A DNA stretch of 64,000 nucleotides from Micromonospora inositola (GCF_900090285.1 NZ_LT607754.1:930001-994000), one strand, 5' to 3'; shown: positions 1 through 11,327, numbered from the stretch's first letter. Notes: generated from the letters alone by a model not told the origin. Translations and numbers: made by a program.

Positions 1-1242
1 GGCGCGGTCGACCCGACGCACGTGCTGACCGCGCTGCTGCTCACCGTGACCGCCGCGCTCGCCGCCACCGGGTTCACCGGCGGCCGGCGTTCCCGGGCCG
101 TGCCGGTGGTGCTGCCCGGTGCCGCGGTGACCCTGCTGATCACCCCGGTGGCGCTCGGCCACGGCTGGCCCGAAAGCGCGCTGGCCGGGTTGGCGGTCTT
201 CACCATCTCGATGCTGGGGCTGGCCCTGACCCCGCCACCGCCGCTGGCCGAGCCGGCCCGGTCGCTGCGGGTGACCCGGGTGCTGGTCTTCGCGATCGGG
301 CTGGCCGCCGGCGGTGCCGGGCTGGCGGGCAGTCTCGCCACCCGGGAGTTGACCCTCTTCACCCTGGGCGGGGCGGTCGGCGTCGGTGCGGTCGCCGCGC
401 TCTTCGGCACCACGCAGCGGGCCCGCATCCTCGGCTGGCTCTTCGCCTCGCTGATGGCGCAGCTTTTCGTGCTCACCCTCGGCCTGGTGGCGGGGCTGGC
501 CGCCGTCTGGTCCGCGTTCGGGGTGCTGGCGGTGGGAGCGGTCCTGCAGGTCTTCGCCGCCACCCTGCCCCGGCTGCGCCGCCCGGAGGCGTTCCGGGAG
601 GCGGCCACCGTGGAATGGAGCGGGTACGCCGCCGCCCTCATCGCGCTGGCCCTGGCCTTCGACTCCCCCCGGCACATCGCCGCGCTGCTGGCCGCCTGGG
701 GTGCCGTCCTCGGGGTGGCCGCGAGCCGGCAGGGCCGCCGGCCGGTGGAGCGACTGATCCTGTTCTGGGCGGTGGTGGGCTGCGAGATCACCGCCTGGTG
801 GATCCTAATGTGGGTGGCCGACGTGGCGCTGCCGGAGGCGTACACGCTGCCGTTCGCGGCGCTCGCCCTGCTGGTGGGGGTGCTGGAGCTGCGCCACCGG
901 CCGGACCTGTCGAGTTGGATCGCGTACGGTCCGGCGCTGGTGGCCGCGTTCGTGCCGACCCTGGCCATCGTGCTGGCCACCGATTCCAGCATGCTGCGGC
1001 AGGTGCTGCTGCTGCTCGGCGCGGTGGCGGTGCTGATCTTCGGCTCGACCAGCCGGCAGCAGGCACCGGTTATCGTGGGCGCCACGGTCACCGCGATCGC
1101 GGCGGTGCACGCGTTGTTCAACCTCGGGCCGTGGCTGGTGCTGATCCCGGTCGGCTTCGTGCTGCTGGTGCTCGGGGCGAGCAACGAACGCCGCCGCCGC
1201 GCGCAGGAGCGCCTGCAGACGGCGTTGCGCGGCATGCGATGA
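1..1242 (+). CDS. C-terminal part of a large multi-pass membrane protein (5' end outside window)
   Basis: The frame is open from the first base of the window and has no convincing start. A GTG at 22 has no Shine-Dalgarno, so I read this as the 3' part of a longer gene. The visible ~413 residues are almost wholly hydrophobic, with about eleven predicted membrane helices separated by short Arg-rich loops, and they end in a basic cytoplasmic tail. I see no catalytic or ABC motif and cannot assign a transporter family. It runs convergently into purE. Function unknown; a polytopic inner-membrane protein is certain from composition. Confidence 0.7.
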   Translation, partial: GAVDPTHVLTALLLTVTAALAATGFTGGRRSRAVPVVLPGAAVTLLITPVALGHGWPESALAGLAVFTISMLGLALTPPPPLAEPARSLRVTRVLVFAIGLAAGGAGLAGSLATRELTLFTLGGAVGVGAVAALFGTTQRARILGWLFASLMAQLFVLTLGLVAGLAAVWSAFGVLAVGAVLQVFAATLPRLRRPEAFREAATVEWSGYAAALIALALAFDSPRHIAALLAAWGAVLGVAASRQGRRPVERLILFWAVVGCEITAWWILMWVADVALPEAYTLPFAALALLVGVLELRHRPDLSSWIAYGPALVAAFVPTLAIVLATDSSMLRQVLLLLGAVAVLIFGSTSRQQAPVIVGATVTAIAAVHALFNLGPWLVLIPVGFVLLVLGASNERRRRAQERLQTALRGMR

Positions 1243-1400
1243 AGCGGAGGGTCGTGGGGCCTGCGTCCGGGGCGGGCAGTGTGGGCGCGGGTTCGACCGG
1301 GCGGGCCGGCCGAGGTTGACCGGGGAGTAGCGCTCTGAGCCCGGCCACGAGCGCGTGCGGCCGGACCGAGAAGCGCGGCGAGGCGGACAGGCGGGCTGGA

Positions 1401-1892
1401 TCAGCCGAGCGAGGCGCGGAGCGCGGCGTCCTTCTCGGCCACCAGCTCCTCCAGGCCCGCCTGGTACACGGCCATCCGCTGCAGCAGCGCCGGATCCGAG
1501 GCGGCAAGGATGCGCACGGCGAGCAGCCCGGCGTTACGGGCGTTGCCGATCGACACGGTGGCCACGGGCACGCCGGCCGGCATCTGCACGATGGACAGGA
1601 GCGAGTCCATCCCGTCGAGGTGCTTCAGCGGCACCGGCACGCCGATCACCGGTAGGGGCGTGACCGAGGCGACCATGCCGGGCAGGGCGGCCGCGCCGCC
1701 GGCACCGGCGATGATCACCTTGACGCCGCGGTCGGCGGCGTTTCGGCCGTACTCGATCATCTTGACCGGGGTGCGGTGCGCCGAGATCACCGCGACCTCG
1801 TACGGCACCTCGAACTCGTCCAGCGCCTCGGCGGCGGCCTTCATGGTCGGCCAGTCGGAGTCGCTGCCCATGATCAGCCCGACGGTGCTCAC
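1401..1892 (-). CDS. purE: N5-carboxyaminoimidazole ribonucleotide mutase PurE
   Basis: 163 aa, normal for class I PurE. It converts N5-CAIR to CAIR in de novo purine synthesis, working directly after PurK. Visible family motifs are GSDSD at residues 9-13, SAHR at 37-40 (catalytic His) and [10 protein letters not shown] at 63-72. The start codon overlaps the purK stop by 4 nt (ATGA), so the two are translated as a coupled pair in the order purK-purE. The pairing with PurK shows that this organism uses the two-step bacterial route. Confidence 0.97.
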   Translation of the reverse strand: MSTVGLIMGSDSDWPTMKAAAEALDEFEVPYEVAVISAHRTPVKMIEYGRNAADRGVKVIIAGAGGAAALPGMVASVTPLPVIGVPVPLKHLDGMDSLLSIVQMPAGVPVATVSIGNARNAGLLAVRILAASDPALLQRMAVYQAGLEELVAEKDAALRASLG

Positions 1893-3049
1893 TCGTGCCC
1901 CTCGCGCAGCCAGCGGGCGGCCCGCGCGGCCCGCGCCCGTACGTCGTCCAGGTCGTCGCCGAGCACCGTGACGTGCCCGATCTTGCGGCCGGGGCGCACC
2001 TGCTTGCCGTACAGATGCACCTTGGCGCCCGGCTCGGCGGCGAACAGGTGGTGCAGCCGCTCGTCGATGGAGATCCCGCCCGGCTCGCCGCCGAGCACGT
2101 TCGCCATCACCACCACCGGCGCGGTCAGCGAGGTGTCCCCCATCGGGTAGTCGAGCACCGCCCGCAGGTGCTGTTCGAACTGCGAGGTCCGGGCGCCCTC
2201 GATGGTCCAGTGCCCCGAGTTGTGCGGACGCATCGCCAGCTCGTTGACCACCAGTCCGGTGGGGGTCTCGAAGAGCTCCACCGCGAGCAGGCCGACCACG
2301 CCGAGCGCGGTGGCCAGGTCGATGGCGAGCTGCTGGGCGGCGACGGCCAGCTCCTCCGGCAGGTCCGGCGCGGGGGCCAGCACCTCCACGCAGATCCCGT
2401 CCCGCTGCACGGTCTCCACCACCGGGTACGCGGCCACCTGGCCGAACGGTGAACGCGCGACCTGGACCGCCAGCTCCCGGCGCAGCGCCACCCGCTCCTC
2501 GACGATCAGCGAGGTGCCCCCGGCCAGCAGGGTCGCGCCCAGCTCGGCGGCCTGCGCCGCGTCGTCCACCAGCCAGACGCCGCGCCCGTCGTATCCGCCC
2601 CGGGCCGCCTTCAACACCACCGGCCAGCCGACCTCGTCGCCGAAGGCGATCAGGTCGGCCGGCTCGAGGACCGGTCGCCAGGCCGGGTTCGGCGCGCCCA
2701 GCTCACCGAGGCGCTCGCGCATCACCCGCTTGTCCTGCGCGTGCAGCAGTGCGTCGGCCGGCGGGAAGAGCTTCACCCCCTCGTCGGCGAGAGCGCGGAT
2801 GTGCTCGGTCGGCACGTGTTCGTGGTCGAAGGTGACCACGTCGCAGCCCTTGGCGAAGGTGCGCAACGCGGTCAGGTCGGTGTGGTCGCCGTAGTTGACG
2901 TCGGCCGCGACCAGCGCGGCGCCGTCGTCGGGGGCGAGCGCCAGCACGCGCAGCGACTGGCCGAGGGCGATCGCGGCCTGGTGGGTCATCCGGGCCAGCT
3001 GGCCGCCGCCCACCATGCCGACAACAGGCAGTCCGGTACGGGAATCCAT
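1889..3049 (-). CDS. purK: N5-carboxyaminoimidazole ribonucleotide synthase PurK
   Basis: 386 aa ATP-grasp ligase that carboxylates AIR with bicarbonate and ATP to give N5-CAIR, the substrate of the adjacent PurE. The N-terminal Rossmann-like lobe shows VGGGQLARM near residues 13-21. The ATP-grasp core (about 100-290) carries the YDGRGV loop and the late [12 protein letters not shown] segment that binds Mg-ATP and product. Length and motif order are canonical. First gene of a two-gene operon with purE. Confidence 0.97.
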   Translation of the reverse strand: MDSRTGLPVVGMVGGGQLARMTHQAAIALGQSLRVLALAPDDGAALVAADVNYGDHTDLTALRTFAKGCDVVTFDHEHVPTEHIRALADEGVKLFPPADALLHAQDKRVMRERLGELGAPNPAWRPVLEPADLIAFGDEVGWPVVLKAARGGYDGRGVWLVDDAAQAAELGATLLAGGTSLIVEERVALRRELAVQVARSPFGQVAAYPVVETVQRDGICVEVLAPAPDLPEELAVAAQQLAIDLATALGVVGLLAVELFETPTGLVVNELAMRPHNSGHWTIEGARTSQFEQHLRAVLDYPMGDTSLTAPVVVMANVLGGEPGGISIDERLHHLFAAEPGAKVHLYGKQVRPGRKIGHVTVLGDDLDDVRARAARAARWLREGHE

Positions 3050-3100
3050 AGCGGCGCCAGCCTATCCGGGCGGGCACCGGTCCCGGCCCGGAGGGCGGGA

Positions 3101-3577
3101 TCAGCCCGCCGCGCCCACCACGATGCGGCGCGGGGCGCGGGCCAGCTCCCGGGCGGTGCGCCGGGCGATCAGCACCGAACCGATCGCCGTGGGCGCGAGC
3201 CAGGCGACCAGGTTGCCGTCGGTCAGCTGTACGGCGAAGCCGGTCACGAAGGCGATCACGGTGCTGCCCATCAGGTTCAGGTGCCACACCCGCCAGCCCC
3301 GACCGCCGAGGCCCCGGGGCCGGCGGCGGGCGAACCAGAGCCCGCCGAGCAGCCAGCCCAGGGTCAGCACGCCGAGGATCGCCAGCCCCCAGAGTCGGGC
3401 GGGGTCGAGGGCGAAGAGCCCCAGCGCGCTCAGGCTGAGCCCGGCGGCGGCCACCGCGTACACCCGGCCGAGCAGGGTGTGCCGGCCGCGGCGCTTGGGG
3501 GCGAGGAGGATCGGCAGCGCGAGCAGCAGCCCGGTGGTGCCGCTGGCCGCGTGGATGAGGACGAGAACGGTGTGCAT
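3101..3577 (-). CDS. small membrane protein, DUF2306-like
   Basis: 158 aa from the ATG at 3577; the frame runs further upstream, but that would place the start on the operator palindrome. It has about four membrane helices with a short basic loop (PKRRGRHTLLGRVY) after the first, a pattern typical of DUF2306-type membrane proteins of unknown function. It is divergent from a PadR regulator. A TTGACA-18-CAGGAT promoter (3622-3651) reads toward it, and a perfect palindrome sits just after the predicted start point. This makes it the likely regulatory target of that PadR protein. Confidence 0.6.
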   Translation of the reverse strand: MHTVLVLIHAASGTTGLLLALPILLAPKRRGRHTLLGRVYAVAAAGLSLSALGLFALDPARLWGLAILGVLTLGWLLGGLWFARRRPRGLGGRGWRVWHLNLMGSTVIAFVTGFAVQLTDGNLVAWLAPTAIGSVLIARRTARELARAPRRIVVGAAG

Positions 3578-3592
3578 GACGCCTCCCCCGTA

Positions 3593-3611
3593 ACCTCCCA
3601 CAGTGGGAGGT
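3593..3611. promoter_or_regulatory. perfect 9-1-9 palindrome, candidate PadR operator
   Basis: ACCTCCCAC, one base, GTGGGAGGT: a 19-bp perfect inverted repeat in the 100-bp divergent region. It lies just downstream of the predicted transcription start of the leftward membrane-protein gene, a position suited to repression. Assignment to the divergent PadR is inference. Confidence 0.55.
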
Positions 3612-3621
3612 CGGTGGCTTC

Positions 3622-3651
3622 ATCCTGGAACCTGACACAATGGGATGTCAA
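3622..3651 (-). promoter_or_regulatory. sigma-70-type promoter for the DUF2306-like gene
   Basis: On the minus strand, TTGACA (3651-3646) matches the -35 consensus. After an 18-nt spacer comes CAGGAT (3627-3622), which keeps the A2 and T6 of a -10 box. The predicted start falls near 3615, immediately before the 3593-3611 palindrome. Confidence 0.5.
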
Positions 3652-3677
3652 GCGAAAACGCGAAGGAGCACGCCCCG

Positions 3678-4274
3678 ATGCCAGCTCGGCCGTTGAACGC
3701 CACCGCCGCCTCCCTGCTGGGCTTCCTGCACGACGGCCCGATGACCGGTTGGGACCTGGTGACGGTCGCCGAACAGCGGATCGGGGCGTTCTGGTCGCTC
3801 ACCCAGAGCCAGGTCTACCGGGAGCTGAGCGCGATGGCCGCCGCCGGACTGGTCCGGGCCGGCGAGCGCGGCCGCCGCGACCGGCAGCCGTACGAGATCA
3901 CCGAGGCCGGCCGGGCCGCCTTCGCCGAGTGGGCCGCCCGGCCGCCGGCCGCGGAGACCATCCGGTTCCCCCTGCTGCTCACCGTGCTCTTCGGCCGGCA
4001 CCTGCCGGCGGATCGGATGGCGGCGTTCCTGGCGCAGCACCGGGCCGCGCACGCCGAACGGCTGGCCGGGTATGAGCAGGTCGCCGCCGCGCTCCCCGAG
4101 GACGCGGACGCCATGGACCCGTACTCGGTGGCCACCCTGCGCTTCGGCCTGGCGTACGAGCGGGCGGTGCTCGACTGGTTCGACGGGCTGCCGCCCGCGC
4201 TGGGCGCCCCCGCCGCCGAGCCGGGGAACACGCCCGGCACGGAGGGCCGCCCGACCGGCGACGCGGAGGATTGA
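3678..4274 (+). CDS. PadR-family transcriptional regulator
   Basis: 198 aa. The ATG at 3678 is chosen over the in-frame ATG at 3645 because GAAGGAG (3662-3668) lies 9 nt before it. Residues ~8-75 form a winged helix with the PadR pattern (LLGFLHDGPMTGWDL ... VYRELSAMAAAGLV). The C-terminal half is an all-helical dimerisation region of the virulence-activator type, with a disordered Pro/Gly-rich tail. It is divergent from a small membrane protein over a perfect palindrome, so repression of that gene, and perhaps autoregulation, is the likely role. The ligand is not predictable. Confidence 0.85.
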   Translation: MPARPLNATAASLLGFLHDGPMTGWDLVTVAEQRIGAFWSLTQSQVYRELSAMAAAGLVRAGERGRRDRQPYEITEAGRAAFAEWAARPPAAETIRFPLLLTVLFGRHLPADRMAAFLAQHRAAHAERLAGYEQVAAALPEDADAMDPYSVATLRFGLAYERAVLDWFDGLPPALGAPAAEPGNTPGTEGRPTGDAED

Positions 4275-4303
4275 CGGCTACGCCGGGCTGGGATGATCAG
4301 CTC

Positions 4304-4954
4304 ATGACGACCCGCGAGACGTTGCGCGCGCTGCCGGTGCTGGCCCACCAGATGCCGTCCTTCGACCCGGCCGGCGTGCCGGCGGAGCCGATGACGCTCT
4401 TCGCCGACTGGCTCACCGAGGCCGTCGCCGCCGGCGTGGACGAGCCGCACGCGATGACCCTGTCGACCGTCGACGCCGACGGCGCTCCGGACGCCCGGGT
4501 GCTGATCCTCAAGGACCTCGACGCGACCGGCTGGCACTTCGCCACCACCGCGATCAGCGCCAAGGGTCGCCAGCTCGCCGCCGACCCCCGGGCCGCGCTC
4601 ACCTTCCACTGGCGGGAGCAGGGCCGCCAGGTCCGGGTCCGCGGCACCGCCCGGGCCGCCGACCCGGCCGTCTCTCGGCGGGACTTCCTGGCCCGGCCGG
4701 AGGGCTCCCGGATCGCCACCCTGGCCGGCCGGCAGAGCGCCGTCCTCGCCGACCGGGCCGAGCTGGACCGGGAGCTGGCCGACGTCCGCGCCCGGCTGGA
4801 CGCCGACCCCGACCTGGTCGCCGAGTCGCACACCGTCTACGCCGTCGCGCCGGCGACGGTGGAGTTCTGGCAGGCCGACCGGGAACGCCGGCACGTCCGG
4901 CTGCGCTACCGCCGCGCCGAGGGCGGGTGGGAGCGCGAGCTGCTCTGGCCGTGA
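4304..4954 (+). CDS. pyridoxamine 5'-phosphate oxidase-family flavoprotein
   Basis: 216 aa from the ATG at 4304. Split-barrel FMN-binding fold of the PdxH type: MTLSTVDADGAPDARVLILK (FMN phosphate contacts), AALTFHWREQGRQVRVRG, and a C-terminal EFWQ...R..R.R segment like the dimerisation region of PdxH. It could make pyridoxal phosphate from PNP/PMP, useful for the many PLP enzymes here (IlvA, MetB, CBS). However, the very C-terminal ...RL.P signature of PdxH is replaced by ELLWP, so a related oxidase of unknown substrate remains possible. Confidence 0.75.
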   Translation: MTTRETLRALPVLAHQMPSFDPAGVPAEPMTLFADWLTEAVAAGVDEPHAMTLSTVDADGAPDARVLILKDLDATGWHFATTAISAKGRQLAADPRAALTFHWREQGRQVRVRGTARAADPAVSRRDFLARPEGSRIATLAGRQSAVLADRAELDRELADVRARLDADPDLVAESHTVYAVAPATVEFWQADRERRHVRLRYRRAEGGWERELLWP

Positions 4955-4966
4955 CCGGCCGCGGGG

Positions 4967-7003
<2,037 letters not shown>

Positions 7004-7101
7004 CCGACGACCATATCCAGCGCCGACCCCACCCGCCGGAGGTCACCCTCCATGGTCGCCGCGATGGGCGGCGGTGCTGCCGCGCGGCTGAGCCGCGGGT
7101 G

Positions 7102-7131
7102 CCGCGCCGCCGGTCCACCCCGGCGGCGCGG
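7102..7131 (-). terminator. hairpin after the GGDEF-EAL gene
   Basis: CCGCGCCGCCGG (7102-7113) and CCGGCGGCGCGG (7120-7131) form a perfect 12-bp stem with a 6-nt loop, in the gap after the GGDEF-EAL stop codon. There is no U-tract, as is common in high-GC actinomycetes. Confidence 0.5.
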
Positions 7132-7178
7132 GACGGCGCGGCGGCCGGAGGTTCCCGGGCGGGGTCGGTGCGGGGATC

Positions 7179-9710
7179 TCAGGAGGCGCCGTCGGCGCGG
7201 AGCGGGAAGACGTTGCCGGGGGCGGTGTCGAGCAGCGACCCGAGGACGGCGTTGATCTTGTCCGCCGGCATCGGCTTGAAGAAGTGGTAGCCCTGCGCGG
7301 CGGTGCAGCCCAGCTCGGCCAGGGCGGTCCGCTGCTCGGCGGTCTCCACCCCCTCGGCGACCACCCGCAGCCCCAGCTCGTGGGCGAGCCCCACGGTGGT
7401 CCGGACGATCGCCGCCGCCTCGGGCGAGTCGGCCATCCGGATCACGAAGGAGCGGTCGACCTTCAGCTCGTCGACGGCGATCCGGGTGAGGAACGTCAGC
7501 GACGAGAAGCCGGTGCCGAAGTCGTCGACGGCGAGCTGCACCCCCATCGCACGCAACGTGGCGAGCACCTCGTCGATGACCTCCAGCTCGCTCATCACCA
7601 CCGTTTCGGTGATCTCCAGGACCAGCCGGCGCGGCGGCACCTGGTGCCGGCGCAGCGCCTCGCCGATCTCCGTCGGCAGGCGGGGGTCGAGCAGGCTGCG
7701 CGCCGACAGGTTCACCGAGATCGGCACGTCCAGCCCCTCACGGGCCCAGTCGGCGGCGACCGCGAGGGCCTTGTCCAGCACGTACCGGGTGAAGGCGCCG
7801 AGCTGCTCGCTGTTCTCCACCGGGCGGATGAAGTCGGACGGGCCGAGCCAGCCGCGGCGCGGGTGCCGCCAGCGGATCAGCGCCTCCACCCCGGTCGGAG
7901 CGCCGGTGGCCAGGTCAACCGCCGGCTGCAGCGCCAGCACCAGCTGGTCGTCGGCCGCCAGCGCCTCCCGCAGCTCCGCGAGCAGCGCCAGGTGGTCGGT
8001 GCTCGCGGCGTCCCGGGAGCTGTCGTACGCGGCCACGCTGCCGCCGCCCTCCTTCGCCTGGTACATCGCGATGTCGGCCCGGCGCAGCAACTCGGTCAGG
8101 TCGGCGTTGCCCGCGTCGGCGACCACCACGCCCACCGAGACCTCGATGGACATCCGTACGCCCGCCACCTCCGTCGGCGCGGCGAGCCGCTCGGCGATCT
8201 CCCGGGCCTGCCGCAGCGCGTACGCCATCGGCGCGGCACGGTCGCCGACCACCGGAACCGCGGTCAGCAGCAGGGCGAACTCGTCCCCACCCAGCCTGCC
8301 CAGCAGCTCACCGGGACGGGCGAGGGCCGCCAGCCGGGTCGCGGTCAGCCGCAGCAGCTGGTCGCCGGCCGCGTGCCCGAGCGTGTCGTTGACCTCTTTG
8401 AACTGGTTGATGTCGAGCAGCAGCAGCGCCACCGGGTGGTCGTGGGCGAGCCGGCGCAACGCCTGGTCGCCCTGGTCGAGCATGGCGGCCCGGTTGACCA
8501 GCCCGGTGAGCTGGTCGTGCACCGCCTCGTACCAGGAACGCGCGGTGACCAGCCGCAGCTCACGGTGCGTCGCGGCGTCGTGCAGGGCGGCGGCCAGGGC
8601 GTCGCCGAAGGCCGCGACGGCGTCCCGCTCGCGGGCGCTGGGCGGGGCCGACCGGGCGAAGTGGAGCCGCAGCTCCCCCACTCCGACGCTGCCCACGGTC
8701 AGCGGTCGGACCAGCTCGTGCTCGGCCGGCTCGGTACGCCCCGGCGGGTCCACCTCGCGGTCGCGGAGCTGGCCGCCTAGGTCCGCCCGGTACCGCCACC
8801 ACCGGCCGTCGCCCCGGGCGACGTCCACCTCGACCAGTTCCGCCCCGAACAGGGTGAGCGCGCCGGCCGCCGCGGCCGTCGCCACGCCCCGCTCGTCGAG
8901 CTGGTTGAGGGCGGCGGTGGCCTCGGCGAACGCCCGCCAGGTACGCCGTTCCTGGTCGGCCCGGAGCCGGTGGCGGTACGTCTGCTGGAGCAGCCAGAGC
9001 GGCGGCGGGAGCAGCAGCAGCCAGCGGGCGTCGAGCTCCAGCAGCGTGACGACCACCAGGCCGACGGCCACGTTGCCGACGAACATCAGCAGCTTGCCGC
9101 GGAGCGCGGCGAGCAGCGGCGGTCCGATCGGGACGCCGTGCCGCAGCGCCAGGGTCGCCCCGCCGAGCCAGCCGGTGGTGAGCAGGTAGGTCACCGAGCC
9201 GGCGGTGAGCGCGAGGGCGAGCGCCGGGGTCGGCGCGGCGAGCAGGGGTCGGCCCAGCGCACTGGCCACCGCGACGGCGAGCGCGGTGGCGGCGGTCAGC
9301 GACCCGGTGATCCGGACCAGTTCCAACGCCGGCCGGCGGTCGGTGAGCAGGGACATCGCCGTCCAGGCTGTCCCGGCGCCGAGCAGGGCCGCCGCCGGCA
9401 GCCAGCCGGCCGGTACGAGGTACAGGCAGACGATGAGGGCGGCTTCGCCCCAGGTGATGCTCACCATCCCGGCGGCGGTACGGAACCGGAGCCGGGCGAA
9501 CTGGGCGACGGCGAACACGACGACGGCGATCCCGAAGCGGGCCGGACCCGGCACCGGGTCGTCCGACGGGAGGGACGCCGGGACGGTCAGGCCGACGACG
9601 GCGGCGACCAGCGCGGTGACCCCGACCGCGGCGGTCAGCAGGAGCACCTCGGTCGGCGTGCCGCGCAGGCCCAGCCGGTCGAGGGGATGGCCGTCCCGGC
9701 CCGAGGTCAC
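7179..9710 (-). CDS. membrane GGDEF-EAL cyclic di-GMP protein
   Basis: 843 aa. Residues ~20-245 hold six or seven membrane helices (sensor region), followed by a soluble linker with a GAF-like helix-sheet pattern (~255-385). Next come a GGDEF domain with an intact GGDEF at 474-478 and an EAL domain (~575-830) with EAL at 609-611, NLSA, LEITE, DDFGTGFSS, KVDRSF and AEGVET all present. Both cyclase and phosphodiesterase sites look intact, so it could make or degrade c-di-GMP; the balance cannot be read from sequence. Monocistronic, with a ~120-nt structured 5' region. Confidence 0.93.
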   Translation of the reverse strand: MTSGRDGHPLDRLGLRGTPTEVLLLTAAVGVTALVAAVVGLTVPASLPSDDPVPGPARFGIAVVVFAVAQFARLRFRTAAGMVSITWGEAALIVCLYLVPAGWLPAAALLGAGTAWTAMSLLTDRRPALELVRITGSLTAATALAVAVASALGRPLLAAPTPALALALTAGSVTYLLTTGWLGGATLALRHGVPIGPPLLAALRGKLLMFVGNVAVGLVVVTLLELDARWLLLLPPPLWLLQQTYRHRLRADQERRTWRAFAEATAALNQLDERGVATAAAAGALTLFGAELVEVDVARGDGRWWRYRADLGGQLRDREVDPPGRTEPAEHELVRPLTVGSVGVGELRLHFARSAPPSARERDAVAAFGDALAAALHDAATHRELRLVTARSWYEAVHDQLTGLVNRAAMLDQGDQALRRLAHDHPVALLLLDINQFKEVNDTLGHAAGDQLLRLTATRLAALARPGELLGRLGGDEFALLLTAVPVVGDRAAPMAYALRQAREIAERLAAPTEVAGVRMSIEVSVGVVVADAGNADLTELLRRADIAMYQAKEGGGSVAAYDSSRDAASTDHLALLAELREALAADDQLVLALQPAVDLATGAPTGVEALIRWRHPRRGWLGPSDFIRPVENSEQLGAFTRYVLDKALAVAADWAREGLDVPISVNLSARSLLDPRLPTEIGEALRRHQVPPRRLVLEITETVVMSELEVIDEVLATLRAMGVQLAVDDFGTGFSSLTFLTRIAVDELKVDRSFVIRMADSPEAAAIVRTTVGLAHELGLRVVAEGVETAEQRTALAELGCTAAQGYHFFKPMPADKINAVLGSLLDTAPGNVFPLRADGAS

Positions 9711-9781
9711 GGATCCACCCCGTCCGCCGGCACGCCGGGGGCGCGGCGGGTGGCCGCTGCTTCGACGGTCATCGGCGCCCC

Positions 9782-9827
9782 CCTTCCGCGCACGGCTCGG
9801 GGACCTTTCGGTCCCCCCGGCGGAAGG
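9782..9827 (-). promoter_or_regulatory. nested hairpin in the leader of the GGDEF-EAL gene
   Basis: An outer 8-bp stem CCTTCCGC/GCGGAAGG (9782-9789 with 9820-9827) encloses a 7-bp stem GGGGACC/GGTCCCC (9799-9805 with 9810-9816), which has a GAAA tetraloop on the minus strand. It lies 72-117 nt upstream of the start codon. It could be an RNA regulatory element, but I see no match to the c-di-GMP-I consensus. Confidence 0.4.
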
Positions 9828-9835
9828 CTAAGCCA

Positions 9836-9871
9836 AAGCCGGTGGTCGCAACAGGGGGCGACGACCGGCTT
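9836..9871 (-). terminator. terminator hairpin after the small membrane protein
   Basis: AAGCCGGT-x-GTCGC (9836-9849) pairs with GCGAC-x-ACCGGCTT (9858-9871): 13 pairs with one mismatch and an 8-nt loop. It starts 20 nt after the stop codon of the leftward 97-aa gene, and the minus strand continues TTTGG. Confidence 0.6.
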
Positions 9872-9891
9872 CGACGTGAATCACCCCTTGA

Positions 9892-10185
9892 CTACCCGTT
9901 CCGGCGCTGCTGGGAGCCGTTGGGATCGCTCGTGGATGATTCCTGCGCTCCGGTCCCGTCTGTCGGATCGGCGACTGTCCCGTCGGCCCGTCCGAGGTCC
10001 GCCGGACCGGCCTGCTGCGGAAACCGGTCGGGCAGGCGGCGCAGTCGGGCGTTCATGTTGCGGATCAGCAGGACGGTGGCGGTGGCCAGCAGCACGATGA
10101 GGAAGAGGCCCATCGGCCCGGCCAGGCCACCCGTGCGGGTGTCACCGAAGTTGTTCTCCGCGAGCACCTGGGCAGTGGTCAGCAT
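9892..10185 (-). CDS. small single-pass membrane protein downstream of mca
   Basis: 97 aa. One strong membrane helix at about 24-42 (GPMGLFLIVLLATATVLLIRN) is followed by a basic stretch and a hydrophilic Asp/Ser/Gly-rich C-terminal tail. It follows mca by about 50 nt in the same direction, with its own downstream hairpin, and is probably cotranscribed with it. I recognise no domain. The position next to mca appears conserved in actinomycetes, but no function is known to me. Confidence 0.75.
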   Translation of the reverse strand: MLTTAQVLAENNFGDTRTGGLAGPMGLFLIVLLATATVLLIRNMNARLRRLPDRFPQQAGPADLGRADGTVADPTDGTGAQESSTSDPNGSQQRRNG

Positions 10186-10233
10186 GGTGTTCCTCCGATG
10201 TGCGGCTCCCGTCCAGCGTAGCCCTCCGCCGGA

Positions 10234-11124
10234 TCAGCGGGCATGGCACGTCTCGCGGACCCCGGCGAAGAGGTCCGACTCGGGCAGCGGGCTGTCCACC
10301 AGCGAGCGCGCGAGCTGGTAGTCCTCGGTCGGCCAGGCGCGCTGCTGGAGCTCCATCGGGACGTGGAACCAGAAGCCGTCGGGGTCGATCTGGGTGGCGT
10401 GGGCGCGCAGGGCGTCGTCGCGGACCGGGAAGTATTCGGCGCACTCGACCCGGGTGGTGATCCGCGGGCCCTTGTCGGGACGATCCTCCCAGCGCTTGAG
10501 CCACTCCTCGTACGGCGATTCCAGGCCCGCGGCGAGCATGCCCTCGTGCAGCGCCATGATCTTGCCCTTGGAGAAGCCGATGTCGTAGTAGAGCTTCAGC
10601 GGCTGCCACGGCTCACCGAGCTCCGGGTGGCGCTCGGGGTCGCCGGCGGCCTCGAACGCGGCCACGGTCACCTTGTGGGTCATGATGTGGTCCGGGTGGG
10701 GGTAGCCACCCTCCTCGTCGTACGTGGTGACCACGTGCGGTCGGAACTGCCGCATCAGGCGCACCAGCGGCGCCGCCGCGACCTCCACGTCCTGAAGGGC
10801 GAAGCACCCGTCGGGCAGCGGCGGCAGCGGGTCGCCCTCGGGCAGCCCGGAGTCGACGAACCCGAGCCAGGCCTGCTCGATGCCGAGGATCGCGCGGGCC
10901 GCGTCCATCTCGGCGCGGCGGATGTCGGCGATGTTGGCCCAGACGTCCGGCCTGTCCATCTTCGGGTTGAGCACACTGCCCCGCTCACCGCCCGTACAGG
11001 TCACGACCAGGACGTCCACCCCTTCGGCGACGTATTTCGCCGTGGTCGCGGCGCCCTTGCTCGACTCGTCGTCGGGATGGGCGTGCACGGCCATGAGACG
11101 CAGCTGCTCTGCCACCTTCGGCAC
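10234..11124 (-). CDS. mca: mycothiol S-conjugate amidase Mca
   Basis: 296 aa zinc amidase of the PIG-L/LmbE fold. It cleaves mycothiol S-conjugates to glucosaminyl-inositol and a mercapturic acid in actinobacterial thiol detoxification. The metal and catalytic motif AHPDDES is at residues 15-21, with a second metal histidine in [17 protein letters not shown] and the length distinguish Mca from the deacetylase MshB with reasonable confidence. Divergent from the DUF4307 gene. Presence of this gene implies a mycothiol-producing actinobacterium. Confidence 0.93.
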   Translation of the reverse strand: MPKVAEQLRLMAVHAHPDDESSKGAATTAKYVAEGVDVLVVTCTGGERGSVLNPKMDRPDVWANIADIRRAEMDAARAILGIEQAWLGFVDSGLPEGDPLPPLPDGCFALQDVEVAAAPLVRLMRQFRPHVVTTYDEEGGYPHPDHIMTHKVTVAAFEAAGDPERHPELGEPWQPLKLYYDIGFSKGKIMALHEGMLAAGLESPYEEWLKRWEDRPDKGPRITTRVECAEYFPVRDDALRAHATQIDPDGFWFHVPMELQQRAWPTEDYQLARSLVDSPLPESDLFAGVRETCHAR

Positions 11125-11327
11125 TCCTCGTCTGTGCCCGACGGGCGACCCGACCCCGGGTCACCCGGCTGACCTGCCGGAATCTCCCCCGCACCCGGAA
11201 AAATCCCCCGTGCTGACCTGTCCGCGTCACCGCCGACCTGCCATCCTTGGGTCAGCGCCGGGCTGGGAAGATGGACTCTGCCATTCTTGCCGATGCCGCC
11301 GACAACAACGCCAGGAGATACCCGCCG

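Noticed and set aside
3645..3677. Upstream ATG start for the PadR gene
   Set aside because: It lies within the promoter region and has no Shine-Dalgarno, whereas the ATG at 3678 has GAAGGAG 9 nt before it.
9711..9830. Cyclic di-GMP-I riboswitch before the GGDEF-EAL gene
   Set aside because: A GAAA-capped stem is present, but the conserved core and second-arm receptor of the known class are not visible.
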